Origin: Mycobacterium sp. IS-1264
Lineage (GTDB): Bacteria; Actinomycetota; Actinomycetes; Mycobacteriales; Mycobacteriaceae
DNA: 64,000 nt
Assembly: GCF_001954195.1 (NCBI RefSeq)
Contig: NZ_MBES01000064.1
Location: 52,830-116,829, forward strand
Reading direction: 5' to 3'
Below are positions 1-8,071 of the stretch, piece after piece. Positions within the stretch are counted from its first letter, which is position 1, and each line of letters starts with the position of its first letter. The notes below the pieces were generated by a model that ran no database searches, was not told the origin of the DNA, and saw nothing but the letters and a program-made list of their open reading frames with translations. Made by a program: the position numbers and the translations under genes.

Positions 1-1088
1 GCGTCGGCGGGCGGCTGCTCGGCCGGCGTTATGCCGCCGGCGGCCAGGGCCTGATGGCCGGGCTGTTCGCGGGTGTGCTGGGCGCCGGTATCGCCGTGTG
101 GACCGACACCGCGCTGCTGCGTCTCACCGGTGACGGCGACCGCGTGACCGGCGCTGTCGTGGACCATGACGGACGCGAGGTGACCATCACCGCCCGGCGT
201 GGCGTGGTGCTGGCTACCGGTGGTTTCGACCACGCCATGGATATGCGGTGGAAATTCCAGTCGGAGTCGTTGGGCGCCAACGTGAGCCTGGGCGCGAACA
301 CCAACACCGGCGACGGGATCCGGGCGGGACAAGAATTGGGCGCGGACCTCGATCTGATGGATCAGGCATGGTGGTTCCCCGCCGTCGCGCCGCTGCCCGG
401 TAAGGCACCCGCCGTGATGCTGGCCGAGCGGTCACTGCCGGGCTGTCTGATCGTGGACCAGAACGGCCACCGATTCGCCAACGAGTCGGCGGATTACATG
501 TCCTTCGGCCAGCGGTTGCTCGAGTTGGAACGGACCGGAAGCCCGGTCGAAACGATGTGGATCATCTTCGATCAGCAATACCGCAACAGTTATGTCTTTG
601 GTGCCGTGCTCTTTCCGCGGATGCGGATTCCGCAGGCGTGGTACGACGCCGGCATCGCGGTGCGCGCCGACAACTTCAGCGCCTTGGGCGAGCAGATGGG
701 TGTGTCGGTATCGGAATTCTTCCAGACGATGACTCGCTTCAACCAAAACGCCGCTGCCGGTGCGGATCCCGACTTCGGTCGGGGCCGCAGCGCCTACGAC
801 CGCTACTACGGCGACCCGACGATCAAGCCGAACCCCAACCTGCGTCCGTTGATCAAAGGCCCGTTCTACGCCGTGAAGATGGTGCTGTCCGATCTGGGTA
901 CCTGCGGCGGCCTGAGAGCAGACGAGCGCGCGCGGGTGCTGCGCGAGGACGGCGGCGTCATCGCCGGGCTGTATGCGATCGGCAACACCGCAGCCAATGC
1001 GTTCGGCACGACCTATCCAGGCGCGGGCGCAACCATCGCGCAGGGGCTGGTATACGGCTACATCGCAGCCCGGGACGCCGCCGGATAG
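1..1088 (+). CDS. FAD-binding dehydrogenase, 3-ketosteroid dehydrogenase/fumarate reductase type (5' truncated)
   Basis: The reading frame is open from base 3, so the gene starts before the window; 361 residues are visible. The first residues (VGGRLLGRRYAAGGQG) already belong to a FAD-binding flavoprotein. Near the C-terminus GTCGG, GNTAANAFGTTYPGAG and ATIAQGLVYGYIAA match the flavin-binding end of 3-ketosteroid-delta-1-dehydrogenases and related fumarate-reductase-like flavoproteins. Members oxidise steroid rings or reduce activated double bonds, using FAD. The N-terminal dinucleotide motif is outside the window, so the substrate class cannot be fixed. The convergent amidohydrolase follows after 8 bp. 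Confidence 0.85.
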   Translation, partial: VGGRLLGRRYAAGGQGLMAGLFAGVLGAGIAVWTDTALLRLTGDGDRVTGAVVDHDGREVTITARRGVVLATGGFDHAMDMRWKFQSESLGANVSLGANTNTGDGIRAGQELGADLDLMDQAWWFPAVAPLPGKAPAVMLAERSLPGCLIVDQNGHRFANESADYMSFGQRLLELERTGSPVETMWIIFDQQYRNSYVFGAVLFPRMRIPQAWYDAGIAVRADNFSALGEQMGVSVSEFFQTMTRFNQNAAAGADPDFGRGRSAYDRYYGDPTIKPNPNLRPLIKGPFYAVKMVLSDLGTCGGLRADERARVLREDGGVIAGLYAIGNTAANAFGTTYPGAGATIAQGLVYGYIAARDAAG

Positions 1089-1096
1089 TTGTACTG

Positions 1097-2371
1097 CTAA
1101 TTGCGCTCCGGGGCCAGACGCTTCAGGGCCAGCCCGCCTTCGAACGGCCGGTACCCGAACGCGGCCGGCGCACGGTAGCCGGTGTCCTCCAGCGGCGAGT
1201 GCACCTCGTTGACGGTCGGACCGATCTTGGCGGCAACCTGTACCAGCGCGTCGAGGTCGAAGCGGTAGAGGCGTCCCGCGTTGCCGCCCAGGATCTTTCG
1301 GCAGTCGTCCTCGGACCTGTCGTGCAACGCCCAGCGGATGGCCAGCTTGGACTGGGGCGCGAAGCCCTCCTCGTGGGGATAGTCGCTGCCCCACATGATG
1401 TGGTCAGCCCCCATGAAGTCGATCATCGCGGAGTCAAACGGGGCCAGCTCGCTGGCCAGGTAGCAGTTGCGCTTGGCGTATTCGCTCGGGGTCATGGTCA
1501 GTGCGTCGACCGACGACCCGCCGAACATCCCGTAGGTGCGGTTGTGAGCCTCGGATTTCATGGTGGGCACCATGGCGTCGAGCATCGCCAGTTGCGGAGG
1601 AACCCACAACGTGCCCTGCTCTGTCGGCACGAACCGCAGCGTCGGGTACCGCTCGAAAACCCCGGCCAGGATCAGGTGGCCAAGCGTGCGTTGGGCCCAT
1701 AGCGCCATCTCGGTGATCAAGACGGCGTTAGACGCTGGCTGGTCCATCGGCATCTCGGGGCTACCGGCTCCCGCATGCTGCACCACTGTCAGGTCCAGCT
1801 CGGTGCACAGTGCCCAGATCGGCTCGTAGCGGGTATGGAAGAGCGGGGCCACCTGAGGGTCGCCGGGCGATACTGGCGGGATGAGCACGCCGCCGAAACA
1901 GTCCTGCTCCGCTCCCCAGCGGATCTCCTCCAAAGCCAGCTCGACATCGTTGGGGAAGATCTGAATCAACCCGCGGCGACGGTCCGGGGCCAGCGAACAG
2001 AAGTCGATCTGCCAGCGGTTGTGGGCCTGCACTCCGGCCCACCGCTTCTCGAGATCGTCGCGGGTCCGGGGCAGGCTGATGGTGATGTTGGGAGTGGTCG
2101 GAAAGAACGGCGGGACCGTGTTCGGTAATAGCACCTCGGCGGCTACCCCGTCGGCGTCCATCTCGGCGATCCGGAGATCGTGATCCCAGTTTCGGTCTGC
2201 AGTTGCGATGATCAGGTCGTCGAAGGGGCTTACGTATTCCTTGGCCCAGGCATCAAACTCGTCGTGCAAGCGGGCGGGCAGATACTGCCTGTAGTCATGG
2301 AGATCCGCCCCGGCGTGGGTGTCCGTAGAGATGACGAGGTAGCGATCGATCGTGTCCCAGCTTGCAGCCAT
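1097..2371 (-). CDS. Amidohydrolase-family metal-dependent hydrolase
   Basis: A 424-residue TIM-barrel amidohydrolase-2 type protein. An N-terminal D-T-H (residues 17-19), a mid-protein VVQHAGAG histidine and a C-terminal WGSDYPHEEG aspartate are the expected metal and catalytic positions of the family that includes decarboxylases such as ACMSD. There is no signal peptide, so it is probably cytoplasmic. The substrate cannot be read from the sequence. The ATG start is followed directly by a well-conserved N-terminus. A PadR-type regulator lies upstream on the same strand, and a small inverted repeat lies 26 bp before this start. Confidence 0.85.
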   Translation of the reverse strand: MAASWDTIDRYLVISTDTHAGADLHDYRQYLPARLHDEFDAWAKEYVSPFDDLIIATADRNWDHDLRIAEMDADGVAAEVLLPNTVPPFFPTTPNITISLPRTRDDLEKRWAGVQAHNRWQIDFCSLAPDRRRGLIQIFPNDVELALEEIRWGAEQDCFGGVLIPPVSPGDPQVAPLFHTRYEPIWALCTELDLTVVQHAGAGSPEMPMDQPASNAVLITEMALWAQRTLGHLILAGVFERYPTLRFVPTEQGTLWVPPQLAMLDAMVPTMKSEAHNRTYGMFGGSSVDALTMTPSEYAKRNCYLASELAPFDSAMIDFMGADHIMWGSDYPHEEGFAPQSKLAIRWALHDRSEDDCRKILGGNAGRLYRFDLDALVQVAAKIGPTVNEVHSPLEDTGYRAPAAFGYRPFEGGLALKRLAPERN

Positions 2372-2396
2372 CGGTCCTCCGTTGTTGCAAATGTAC

Positions 2397-2430
2397 TCGC
2401 TAGGTTCCGGGCCGGCCGAACAGCTAGCGA
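2397..2430. promoter_or_regulatory. Inverted repeat upstream of the amidohydrolase gene
   Basis: TCGCTAG (2397-2403) and CTAGCGA (2424-2430) form perfect 7-bp arms separated by 20 bp, between the PadR gene and the amidohydrolase start. It could be an operator, possibly for the PadR protein, or a weak hairpin. Spacing and sequence do not match the usual ATGT-N8-ACAT PadR site, so the assignment is tentative. Confidence 0.3.
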
Positions 2431-2464
2431 GGGTTCATCTCAGTGAGCGGGACACTTCGATCGG

Positions 2465-3154
2465 CTAGTCCGCCGCGCGCTTGGCCTCGACCTGCTTCTC
2501 GACCTCACGCCAGTAGCCAGGCGTAGGGCGGGGTCTTCCGAAACCACCCTTTGCGGCCTTCGCGATGATGGCGTCGGCCTCGTCGATGTCCTTCATCAGT
2601 TCCAGTGCGAACTCACGCTCTGCCGCATAGTATTTCGCCGCCCAACGCAAGGCGATCACCGAATACGCCCAGGCGGGCTCCGCCTCGGCCCCCTCGGCAT
2701 CCTCGATCGCTTTGCGATGCCGGGATTCCGCGTACGCCACGTGCTCCTGCAGCAACTCCTTGAGCCGAGCTGGGTTACTGAGATGCCCGAACGTCACCCG
2801 CAGCAACACGCTGTGCTTGAGCACCGGCGGGTCCACGGGCGCGTCGTTGGTCCAGTCGGTGACGGCTTCCATCCCGGCCGGGGTGATCTTGTAGAGCCGA
2901 CGGCTGCGGGTACCCTCGTCGCGTTCGACGCGGGATGTCACCAGTCCCAGGCCCTCCAGCTTCTTTAACTCTGTGTAGATCTGGCTGTACGACGGGCTCC
3001 AGTAATAGAGGTCGACGCTCCAATCGATCCACTTTTTGAGGTCATAGCCAGAGACTTCCTCCTCGTAGGACATCATGCCCAGCAGTGCCCAACTGGTAGC
3101 GGCGAGTGCCGCCTTCGTCGGGTTCTCGCTGGCAGGATCCGTCTCGGAGTCCAC
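2465..3154 (-). CDS. PadR-family transcriptional regulator
   Basis: A 229-residue PadR/Vir-type regulator. The N-terminal winged helix spans about residues 15-95 (SWALLGMMSYEEEVSGYDL, then YSQIYTELKKLEGLGLVTSR), followed by a helical dimerisation domain (AESRHRKAIEDAEGAE region). Family members repress detoxification or catabolic genes in response to small aromatic or lipophilic ligands. It lies 93 bp upstream of the amidohydrolase on the same strand, so it may control that gene. The NYN-domain gene is divergent across 111 bp. Confidence 0.85.
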   Translation of the reverse strand: MDSETDPASENPTKAALAATSWALLGMMSYEEEVSGYDLKKWIDWSVDLYYWSPSYSQIYTELKKLEGLGLVTSRVERDEGTRSRRLYKITPAGMEAVTDWTNDAPVDPPVLKHSVLLRVTFGHLSNPARLKELLQEHVAYAESRHRKAIEDAEGAEAEPAWAYSVIALRWAAKYYAAEREFALELMKDIDEADAIIAKAAKGGFGRPRPTPGYWREVEKQVEAKRAAD

Positions 3155-3265
3155 GCCGCCAGGTTAACAACACAGAACGGAACTTTGCGCGACACTGACC
3201 GCTGGCCGGGACACCAGCGATGATGGCGGCTTCACCCAAGTTGATCCGTATGGTTCGCTGGCACC

Positions 3266-4138
3266 ATGACCGACTCCGGCCCCACCCGCGTTGCGGTCTA
3301 CCTCGACTTCGACAACATCGTGATCTCGCGGTACGACCAGGTGCACGGGCGCAACTCATTTCAGCGCGACAAAGCCAAAGGGCTGGACAAGGAGCGTCTC
3401 GAGCTCGCGGCCGTCGACATCGGCGCGGTGATCGACTTCGCCTCGTCGTTCGGCACTCTCGTGCTCACCCGCGCGTACGCGGACTGGTCCGCCGACGTCA
3501 ACGCCGCCTACCACGGCCAGCTCGTGGGCCGCGCGGTCGATCTGGTCCAACTGTTCCCCGCCGCCGCCTACGGCAAGAACGGCGCCGACATCCGGCTGGC
3601 CGTCGACGCCGTGGAAGACATGTTCCGGCTTCCCGACCTGACCCACGTGGTCATCGTCGGCGGCGACTCGGACTACATCGCCCTCGCCCAGCGCTGCAAA
3701 CGCCTGGGCCGCTACGTCGTCGGCATCGGCGTGGCGGGCGCCAGCAGCCGCTCGCTGGCCGCCGCGTGCGACGAGTTCGTCACCTACGACGCGCTCCCCG
3801 GGATACCGACCGTCGCCGCGTCGGCCCCGAAGAACGGCAGGCGCGGCCGAAAGACCAACGCGTCCGAGCCCGACGACGAACCGGCGCCCGCCGACCCGCA
3901 AGCCGCCGCCACCGGACTGCTCGAGCGCGCGCTGCGCATCGGCCAGGAGAAGGACGACGCCGACTGGCTGCATAACTCGGCGGTCAAGGCCCAGATGAAA
4001 CGGATGGACCCGTCGTTCAGCGAGAAGTCCTTGGGGTTCAAGTCATTCAGCGACTTCCTGCGCTCGCGAAGCGATCTCGTCGACCTCGACGAGAGCAGCA
4101 CGACGCGCATGGTGCGGCTGCACACCGACACCGCATGA
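3266..4138 (+). CDS. NYN domain protein (LabA/DUF88-like) with C-terminal OST-HTH-like region
   Basis: A 290-residue protein. Residues about 8-165 form a NYN (PIN-like) domain: VAVYLDFDNIVIS carries the first acidic residues, RAYADWS follows, and HVVIVGGDSDYIALAQRCK supplies the conserved GGDSD acidic motif. NYN proteins are predicted metal-dependent RNases. A charged linker (KNGRRGRKTNASEPDDE) joins it to a C-terminal domain (VKAQMKRMDPSFSEKSLGF...FSDFLRS) that resembles OST-HTH/LOTUS RNA-binding modules. The cellular RNA target is unknown. Its stop overlaps the next start (ATGA). Confidence 0.85.
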   Translation: MTDSGPTRVAVYLDFDNIVISRYDQVHGRNSFQRDKAKGLDKERLELAAVDIGAVIDFASSFGTLVLTRAYADWSADVNAAYHGQLVGRAVDLVQLFPAAAYGKNGADIRLAVDAVEDMFRLPDLTHVVIVGGDSDYIALAQRCKRLGRYVVGIGVAGASSRSLAAACDEFVTYDALPGIPTVAASAPKNGRRGRKTNASEPDDEPAPADPQAAATGLLERALRIGQEKDDADWLHNSAVKAQMKRMDPSFSEKSLGFKSFSDFLRSRSDLVDLDESSTTRMVRLHTDTA

Positions 4139-4569
4139 GCAACATCACGCCTACCGCAGTGAAGATCACGCTCGCCGGGATCGTCGCGACGGGCTGCTGT
4201 GCGGGAATCCCCGCTGCCGCCGCCGACGACCCGATCTGTTTAGCCGACGTGTGCGCCTTCTATTCCCCGTCGCACAACATCAGCTGCGAGATCGATTACC
4301 AACGCGGTGCCGGCATGCCCGACGAGGCCTATTGCCAGACCATGTCGCCGCACCACTCCGTGCGCATGGATCCCACCGGCGCGTTCACGGTCTGCACGGG
4401 TGAAACCTGTTTGGGCAACCCAGGATTGGGCCAGGCAACGCTCCCCTACGGCCAAACCGCCGGCATCGGCCCGTTCAGCTGCCGGTCGGAGGTCAGCGGA
4501 ATCACGTGCACGGTCGCGTCGGGCCGCGGCTTCACGATCTCCAGCTCGGGAATCACGCCCGCGGGCTGA
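4135..4569 (+). CDS. Small secreted protein of unknown function
   Basis: A 144-residue protein beginning with a hydrophobic signal-like segment (KITLAGIVATGCCAGIPAAAA) and a probable AxA cleavage site just before DDPICLADV. The mature part has about eight cysteines (for example ISCEIDY, YCQTM, VCTGETC, FSCRSE, ITCTVASG), suggesting a disulphide-stabilised exported protein. Similar secreted proteins are common in mycobacteria without known function. The start overlaps the NYN gene stop by 4 bp, so the two are probably co-transcribed. Confidence 0.75.
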   Translation: MSNITPTAVKITLAGIVATGCCAGIPAAAADDPICLADVCAFYSPSHNISCEIDYQRGAGMPDEAYCQTMSPHHSVRMDPTGAFTVCTGETCLGNPGLGQATLPYGQTAGIGPFSCRSEVSGITCTVASGRGFTISSSGITPAG

Positions 4570-4570
4570 C

Positions 4571-5473
4571 TCACCTGATGTGCAGTCCGCGCTTGCGGAC
4601 CCACAGCACGGCCAACACGGTTCCCGCCGCCCAGACCGCCAGGGCGATGCCGAGATGCACGAAGCTTTTGGTGTCGCGCCCGAACACCGGCCCGATCGCC
4701 GCGGGGACCTGTGTCCACAACACTTTGTGTTCGATTCCGCCCATCGGGTCGGCGAGGTAGTACACCGCATACGGCAGCGCCAGCGCGAAAATCCAGGCGC
4801 CGGTGCGCCGCCAGTCGCGGCGATCCTCCCACCGCTGCAGCAACGGCTCGGCGCCCACCGGGAACAGCACGGAGATCAGATTGCCCACGCCCAACCAGGT
4901 GATGATGGGCACCGCAACATTGGGAATCGTGACTGCCAGTTGCGCCGGCGTTTGCTTCCACAATGTCAACGCCATCGCCATCGCCAATGTCGGCAGGCCC
5001 ACGATCACAATCAGGGCCAGGTTCTTGATCAGCAGCACCCGCCAAAATGACACCCCGTCCGACAAACCCTTTGCGACGCGGTGGTGGTCGGCGCCGAGCA
5101 GGTTGGTCGTGGTGACGTCGGCCAGCACGAACGAGGCGAAGTAGGTGCTGATCAGGACCACCCAGTCGAAGTGATGGTGATGGTAAAAACCGGCGTGATG
5201 GTAGTGGGAGTGGGTGTGGTGGTGCGTGGGTGCGGTCAGGTGCTGCACCACCAACCACGCCACGGCGAGCAACAGGTTGGCCAGTACCCCGGACAGCCAG
5301 ATGCGCGGCGGGGTGAACGCCCAGCGAACCTCGGACCGCAACGCCGACCATGGACCCTTGCCGAGGTCTTCGGCGGCCCGTTCGGCGGCGACGCGATGGG
5401 CGGGCGATGCACTCATCGAGGCGCGCAGCGCGCCGCGCACGGGTTGGCGTTTGGGCCTACTCGACTCCGACAT
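4571..5473 (-). CDS. Multi-pass membrane protein with a histidine-rich loop
   Basis: The start is set at the ATG giving MSESSRPKRQPVRGALR, because an upstream extension would overlap the neighbouring lipoprotein gene. The 300-residue product has about six membrane segments (LANLLLAVAWLVVQHL, LISTYFASFVLADV, NLALIVIVGLPTLAMAMAL, ITWLGVGNLISVLFPVG, IFALALPYAVYYL, IALAVWAAGTVLAVLWV). Between the first two lies a loop with 11 histidines in about 20 residues, beginning THHHTHSHYHH. It resembles permease components of ABC-2 type exporters, but no ATPase gene is adjacent. The loop suggests metal binding; this is inference. Confidence 0.75.
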   Translation of the reverse strand: MSESSRPKRQPVRGALRASMSASPAHRVAAERAAEDLGKGPWSALRSEVRWAFTPPRIWLSGVLANLLLAVAWLVVQHLTAPTHHHTHSHYHHAGFYHHHHFDWVVLISTYFASFVLADVTTTNLLGADHHRVAKGLSDGVSFWRVLLIKNLALIVIVGLPTLAMAMALTLWKQTPAQLAVTIPNVAVPIITWLGVGNLISVLFPVGAEPLLQRWEDRRDWRRTGAWIFALALPYAVYYLADPMGGIEHKVLWTQVPAAIGPVFGRDTKSFVHLGIALAVWAAGTVLAVLWVRKRGLHIR

Positions 5474-5514
5474 CCGCTCCACCGTAGCGTCCGGGCACCG
5501 GCGCCGCGGCGCGC

Positions 5515-6327
5515 TCAGGCGGGCGGCGAGGTGGCGACGATCGTGTCCTGCCCTGTCTGCCATGCGCTCGTGAACGTGGCGACGGGGATTTGCTCGTCGG
5601 CGTGATCGACGCCGGGGTCGCTGAGGTGAACGATTTCCTTGTTCGTGTCGATCGCGGTGATTTCGACGTAGTGATCGGCCTTGGTGCGCTGGTCGGTGCT
5701 GTTTCCGGTTTGGTCGCCGATGATCGTGGAATTCACCCAGGCGATGACCTTGCGGCCGCCACCGAGATACTGCTGCAGCTGCTCCATACTGGTCTGGTCG
5801 CCATAGGTCATCGCCGATTTGATGCCGAAGTGGTCAAGCAGCACGACCAAATCCTCAACGGAGACACCGCCATTGGCGCCCTCATGGCTCGGATCGTTCG
5901 AGGCCGCATAGATCATCGTCCCCGGGTTGACGCTCGACGGCGTGCTCTGCGCCAGCGTGATCATCTCTTGCTCGCTCGGCTGGTTACCGGTGCGCTCACC
6001 GACGATGTAAGACACCGCCATCAGCCCACAGTTGTCTTCCTTTGACTGCGCGCGCCAAAACTTCACCGCCGCACCCGGGTCGCCGTACACGCCAGGGCCG
6101 ATGGTCGGCTGCGGGGTCGACGGCGAGTTGCTGGGCGCTCCCTCGGCAGCCGGGGACGCCGCGTTGCTGGTGGCAAGGGACGGTGCGGCGCTGGTGGACG
6201 ACGAGGTCGAGGACGTGCCCGAGGCGCACGCTGCGAGGGCGGCGACGGTGGCGATGGCGAGGCAAACGACCACCGCGGCACCGCGTGTCGCGATGAGGGT
6301 CCGGGCATCCGTTTTGCTGATGGGCAT
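5515..6327 (-). CDS. C39-like papain-fold lipoprotein
   Basis: A 270-residue protein. The signal peptide ends in lipobox LAAC (Cys34), so it should be lipid-anchored outside the membrane, followed by a Ser/Thr/Pro-rich spacer to about residue 75. The globular part has the C39-like layout: DNCGLMAVSYIVG (nucleophilic Cys), DHYVEITAIDTN (His) and HLSDPGVD (Asp). The family contains proteases and inactive binding proteins, and the substrate is unknown. A paralogue is at 12520-13194. The oxidoreductase gene is divergent across a 99-bp promoter region with a KstR-like box. Confidence 0.8.
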   Translation of the reverse strand: MPISKTDARTLIATRGAAVVVCLAIATVAALAACASGTSSTSSSTSAAPSLATSNAASPAAEGAPSNSPSTPQPTIGPGVYGDPGAAVKFWRAQSKEDNCGLMAVSYIVGERTGNQPSEQEMITLAQSTPSSVNPGTMIYAASNDPSHEGANGGVSVEDLVVLLDHFGIKSAMTYGDQTSMEQLQQYLGGGRKVIAWVNSTIIGDQTGNSTDQRTKADHYVEITAIDTNKEIVHLSDPGVDHADEQIPVATFTSAWQTGQDTIVATSPPA

Positions 6328-6361
6328 AGTGAACCATCGTTTTGCCGGCCGTGCACGCTGC

Positions 6362-6375
6362 TAGAACGTGTTACA
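6362..6375. promoter_or_regulatory. KstR-type operator motif
   Basis: The 14-bp sequence TAGAACGTGTTACA fits the published KstR consensus TnnAACnnGTTnnA exactly. KstR is the TetR-family repressor of cholesterol catabolism in mycobacteria. The site lies in the divergent promoter region between the C39-like lipoprotein gene and the oxidoreductase gene, 30 bp before the oxidoreductase ribosome-binding site. Only eight positions are fixed in the consensus, so chance occurrence is possible; the intergenic location favours function. Confidence 0.5.
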
Positions 6376-6404
6376 GTTTGCCGACTTCGCGTAAGGAGGC
6401 TCCC

Positions 6405-6437
6405 ATGGATTCCTACGTGATACGGCGTGAACCGTAA
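6405..6437 (+). CDS. Possible 10-residue leader peptide overlapping the oxidoreductase start
   Basis: A strong ribosome-binding site AAGGAGG (6393-6399) is spaced 5 nt from ATG at 6405, which opens a 10-codon ORF (MDSYVIRREP, stop TAA). It overlaps the GTG start of the oxidoreductase at 6427 in another frame. The GTG itself has no good ribosome-binding site. The leader may couple translation to the downstream gene. Alternatively a one- or two-base indel has disconnected the original start. Confidence 0.4.
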   Translation: MDSYVIRREP

Positions 6438-7575
6438 ACGCGTCGTCGTAGCGGGATTGGGAGACGTTGGTCTGCTGACCGCGATCCGCCTGGCCGGCCA
6501 CGCCGACGTCGTCGGGATCTCGGTCAAACCAGCGTTGGTCAGCGGCCAGGAACTCGGCGTACGCCTGGCCCGTCCCCACGACTGGGCCCGCGACTACTGG
6601 ATTCCGTTCGACAGATTCCGCCGGCTGGACGGGGTCCGGACCGTTCACGCAACGCTGACGGGCGTAGACCTGGCCGCCCGAACGGTCCGTGGGCGGCGCG
6701 ACGATGGCACCACCATCACGGAGCCATACGACGCGCTGGTCATCTCGACCGGAGTCGCCAACGGCTTCTGGCGGCAGCCGACACTGCAGTCGGCCGCTGA
6801 GATCGGCGCCGGCCTGCGCGCCGCACACGATCGGCTGGCGGCGGCCAACTCGGTGATCATCGTGGGCGGCGGCGCGGCCGCGGTCAGCAGTGCCGCCAAC
6901 ATGGCAACCACGTGGCCCGCCAAGCGGATTGACCTCTATTTTCCTGGAGAGCGCGCGTTGGTCGCGTACCACCCGGGGATTTGGCAGCGCATCCGAGGCA
7001 GGCTGACCGACCTCGGCGTGGGCGTGCACCCCGGGCACCGCGCCGTGATCCCGGAGGGATTCGCGGGCGACGAGATCACCGGCGAACCGGTCAGCTGGAG
7101 CACGGGACAATCCCCGGCTCGCGCCGACGCGGTGCTGTGGGCGATAGGCCGGGTTCAACCCAACACCGCCTGGCTGCCGGCGGAACTGCTCGACGAACAC
7201 GGCTTCGTGCGGGTGACACCCGACCTGCGCGTGCCCGGCCACCGGGGCGTCTTCGCGGTCGGCGACGTCGCGGCCACCGACCCGCTGCGCAGCTCCGCCC
7301 GCAATCGTGGGGATGCCTTGGTGGCCCACAACATCCGCGCCGAATTCACCGGTCGAAAGCTGCGCACCTTCCGGACGCCCGGGCGGCGGTGGGGATCGCT
7401 GTTCGGTATCCAGCCCAACGGACTGGAGGTGTTCTTCCCCACCGGCAATGCATTCCGCTTCCCGTCATGGTCGGTCGATCGGGTGGTGATGCCGTGGATC
7501 GTTCGCTGGGGCATGTATCGAGGCGTGCGCGAAAACAACCATGCGATTCCGGTGCGGTCCGAGCGGGAACACTGA
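6427..7575 (+). CDS. NDH-2-like FAD-dependent pyridine nucleotide oxidoreductase
   Basis: A 382-residue protein. N-terminal RVVVAGLGDVGLLTAIRL is a FAD dinucleotide-binding fold (GxGxxG variant). SVIIVGGGAAAVSSAANMA near residue 140 is the NAD(P)H-binding fold, and GVFAVGDVAATDPLRSS near residue 275 is the second FAD motif. This is the layout of type II NADH dehydrogenase/AIF-like enzymes, which pass electrons from NAD(P)H to quinones or other acceptors. No redox-active CxxC is seen. The GTG start is forced by an in-frame stop just upstream. A flavin reductase-like gene follows after 4 bp. Confidence 0.8.
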   Translation: MNRKRVVVAGLGDVGLLTAIRLAGHADVVGISVKPALVSGQELGVRLARPHDWARDYWIPFDRFRRLDGVRTVHATLTGVDLAARTVRGRRDDGTTITEPYDALVISTGVANGFWRQPTLQSAAEIGAGLRAAHDRLAAANSVIIVGGGAAAVSSAANMATTWPAKRIDLYFPGERALVAYHPGIWQRIRGRLTDLGVGVHPGHRAVIPEGFAGDEITGEPVSWSTGQSPARADAVLWAIGRVQPNTAWLPAELLDEHGFVRVTPDLRVPGHRGVFAVGDVAATDPLRSSARNRGDALVAHNIRAEFTGRKLRTFRTPGRRWGSLFGIQPNGLEVFFPTGNAFRFPSWSVDRVVMPWIVRWGMYRGVRENNHAIPVRSEREH

Positions 7576-7579
7576 GCGC

Positions 7580-8071
7580 GTGGTTGGGACGCAAGCGTTC
7601 GAGAAATTGGTTGCGCTGCTGAACTATCCGATGTTCGTCGTCACCACGCAAGCCGATGGCGTCGCGGCCGGATGTCTGGTGGGCTTCGCAAGTCAGGCCA
7701 GCATCCATCCGCCCCGGTTTCTGGTCGGTCTGTCAACGCAGAACCACACGTTCCGGGTGGCCACGGAAGCCACCCACCTGGCGGTGCACGTGTTCGACCG
7801 CGCGCATCTCGACGTGGTCGAACTGTTCGGCAGTCAAACGGGCGACAAGGTCAAGAAGTTCGACCGCTGTTCCTGGCATCACGGTCCCGCGCAGATGCCC
7901 ATCCTCGACGAGGCGGCCGCCTGGTTCGTCGGCGAGATCCTCGATCGTTTCTCTTTGGGCGACCACGTCGGGCACCTGCTGCAACCAGTTGACGGCAGCC
8001 CTCCGCACGAACTCGAGCGGTGGGTGTCCTTCAGCGACGTTCAGCACTTACCACCGGGTCACGAGGCCTGA
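7580..8071 (+). CDS. Flavin reductase-like FMN-binding protein
   Basis: A 163-residue protein starting at GTG 7580, four bases after the oxidoreductase stop; an upstream extension would run inside that gene. The split-barrel flavin-reductase fold is recognisable in YPMFVVTTQADGVAAGCLVGFASQAS, PRFLVGLSTQNHTFR and LAVHVFDRAHLDVVELFG. Members reduce FMN or FAD for partner monooxygenases or bind flavin. Tight linkage to the NDH-2-like gene suggests one redox unit under the same promoter. The 3' end overlaps the convergent SRPBCC gene by 13 bp. Confidence 0.8.
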   Translation: MVGTQAFEKLVALLNYPMFVVTTQADGVAAGCLVGFASQASIHPPRFLVGLSTQNHTFRVATEATHLAVHVFDRAHLDVVELFGSQTGDKVKKFDRCSWHHGPAQMPILDEAAAWFVGEILDRFSLGDHVGHLLQPVDGSPPHELERWVSFSDVQHLPPGHEA

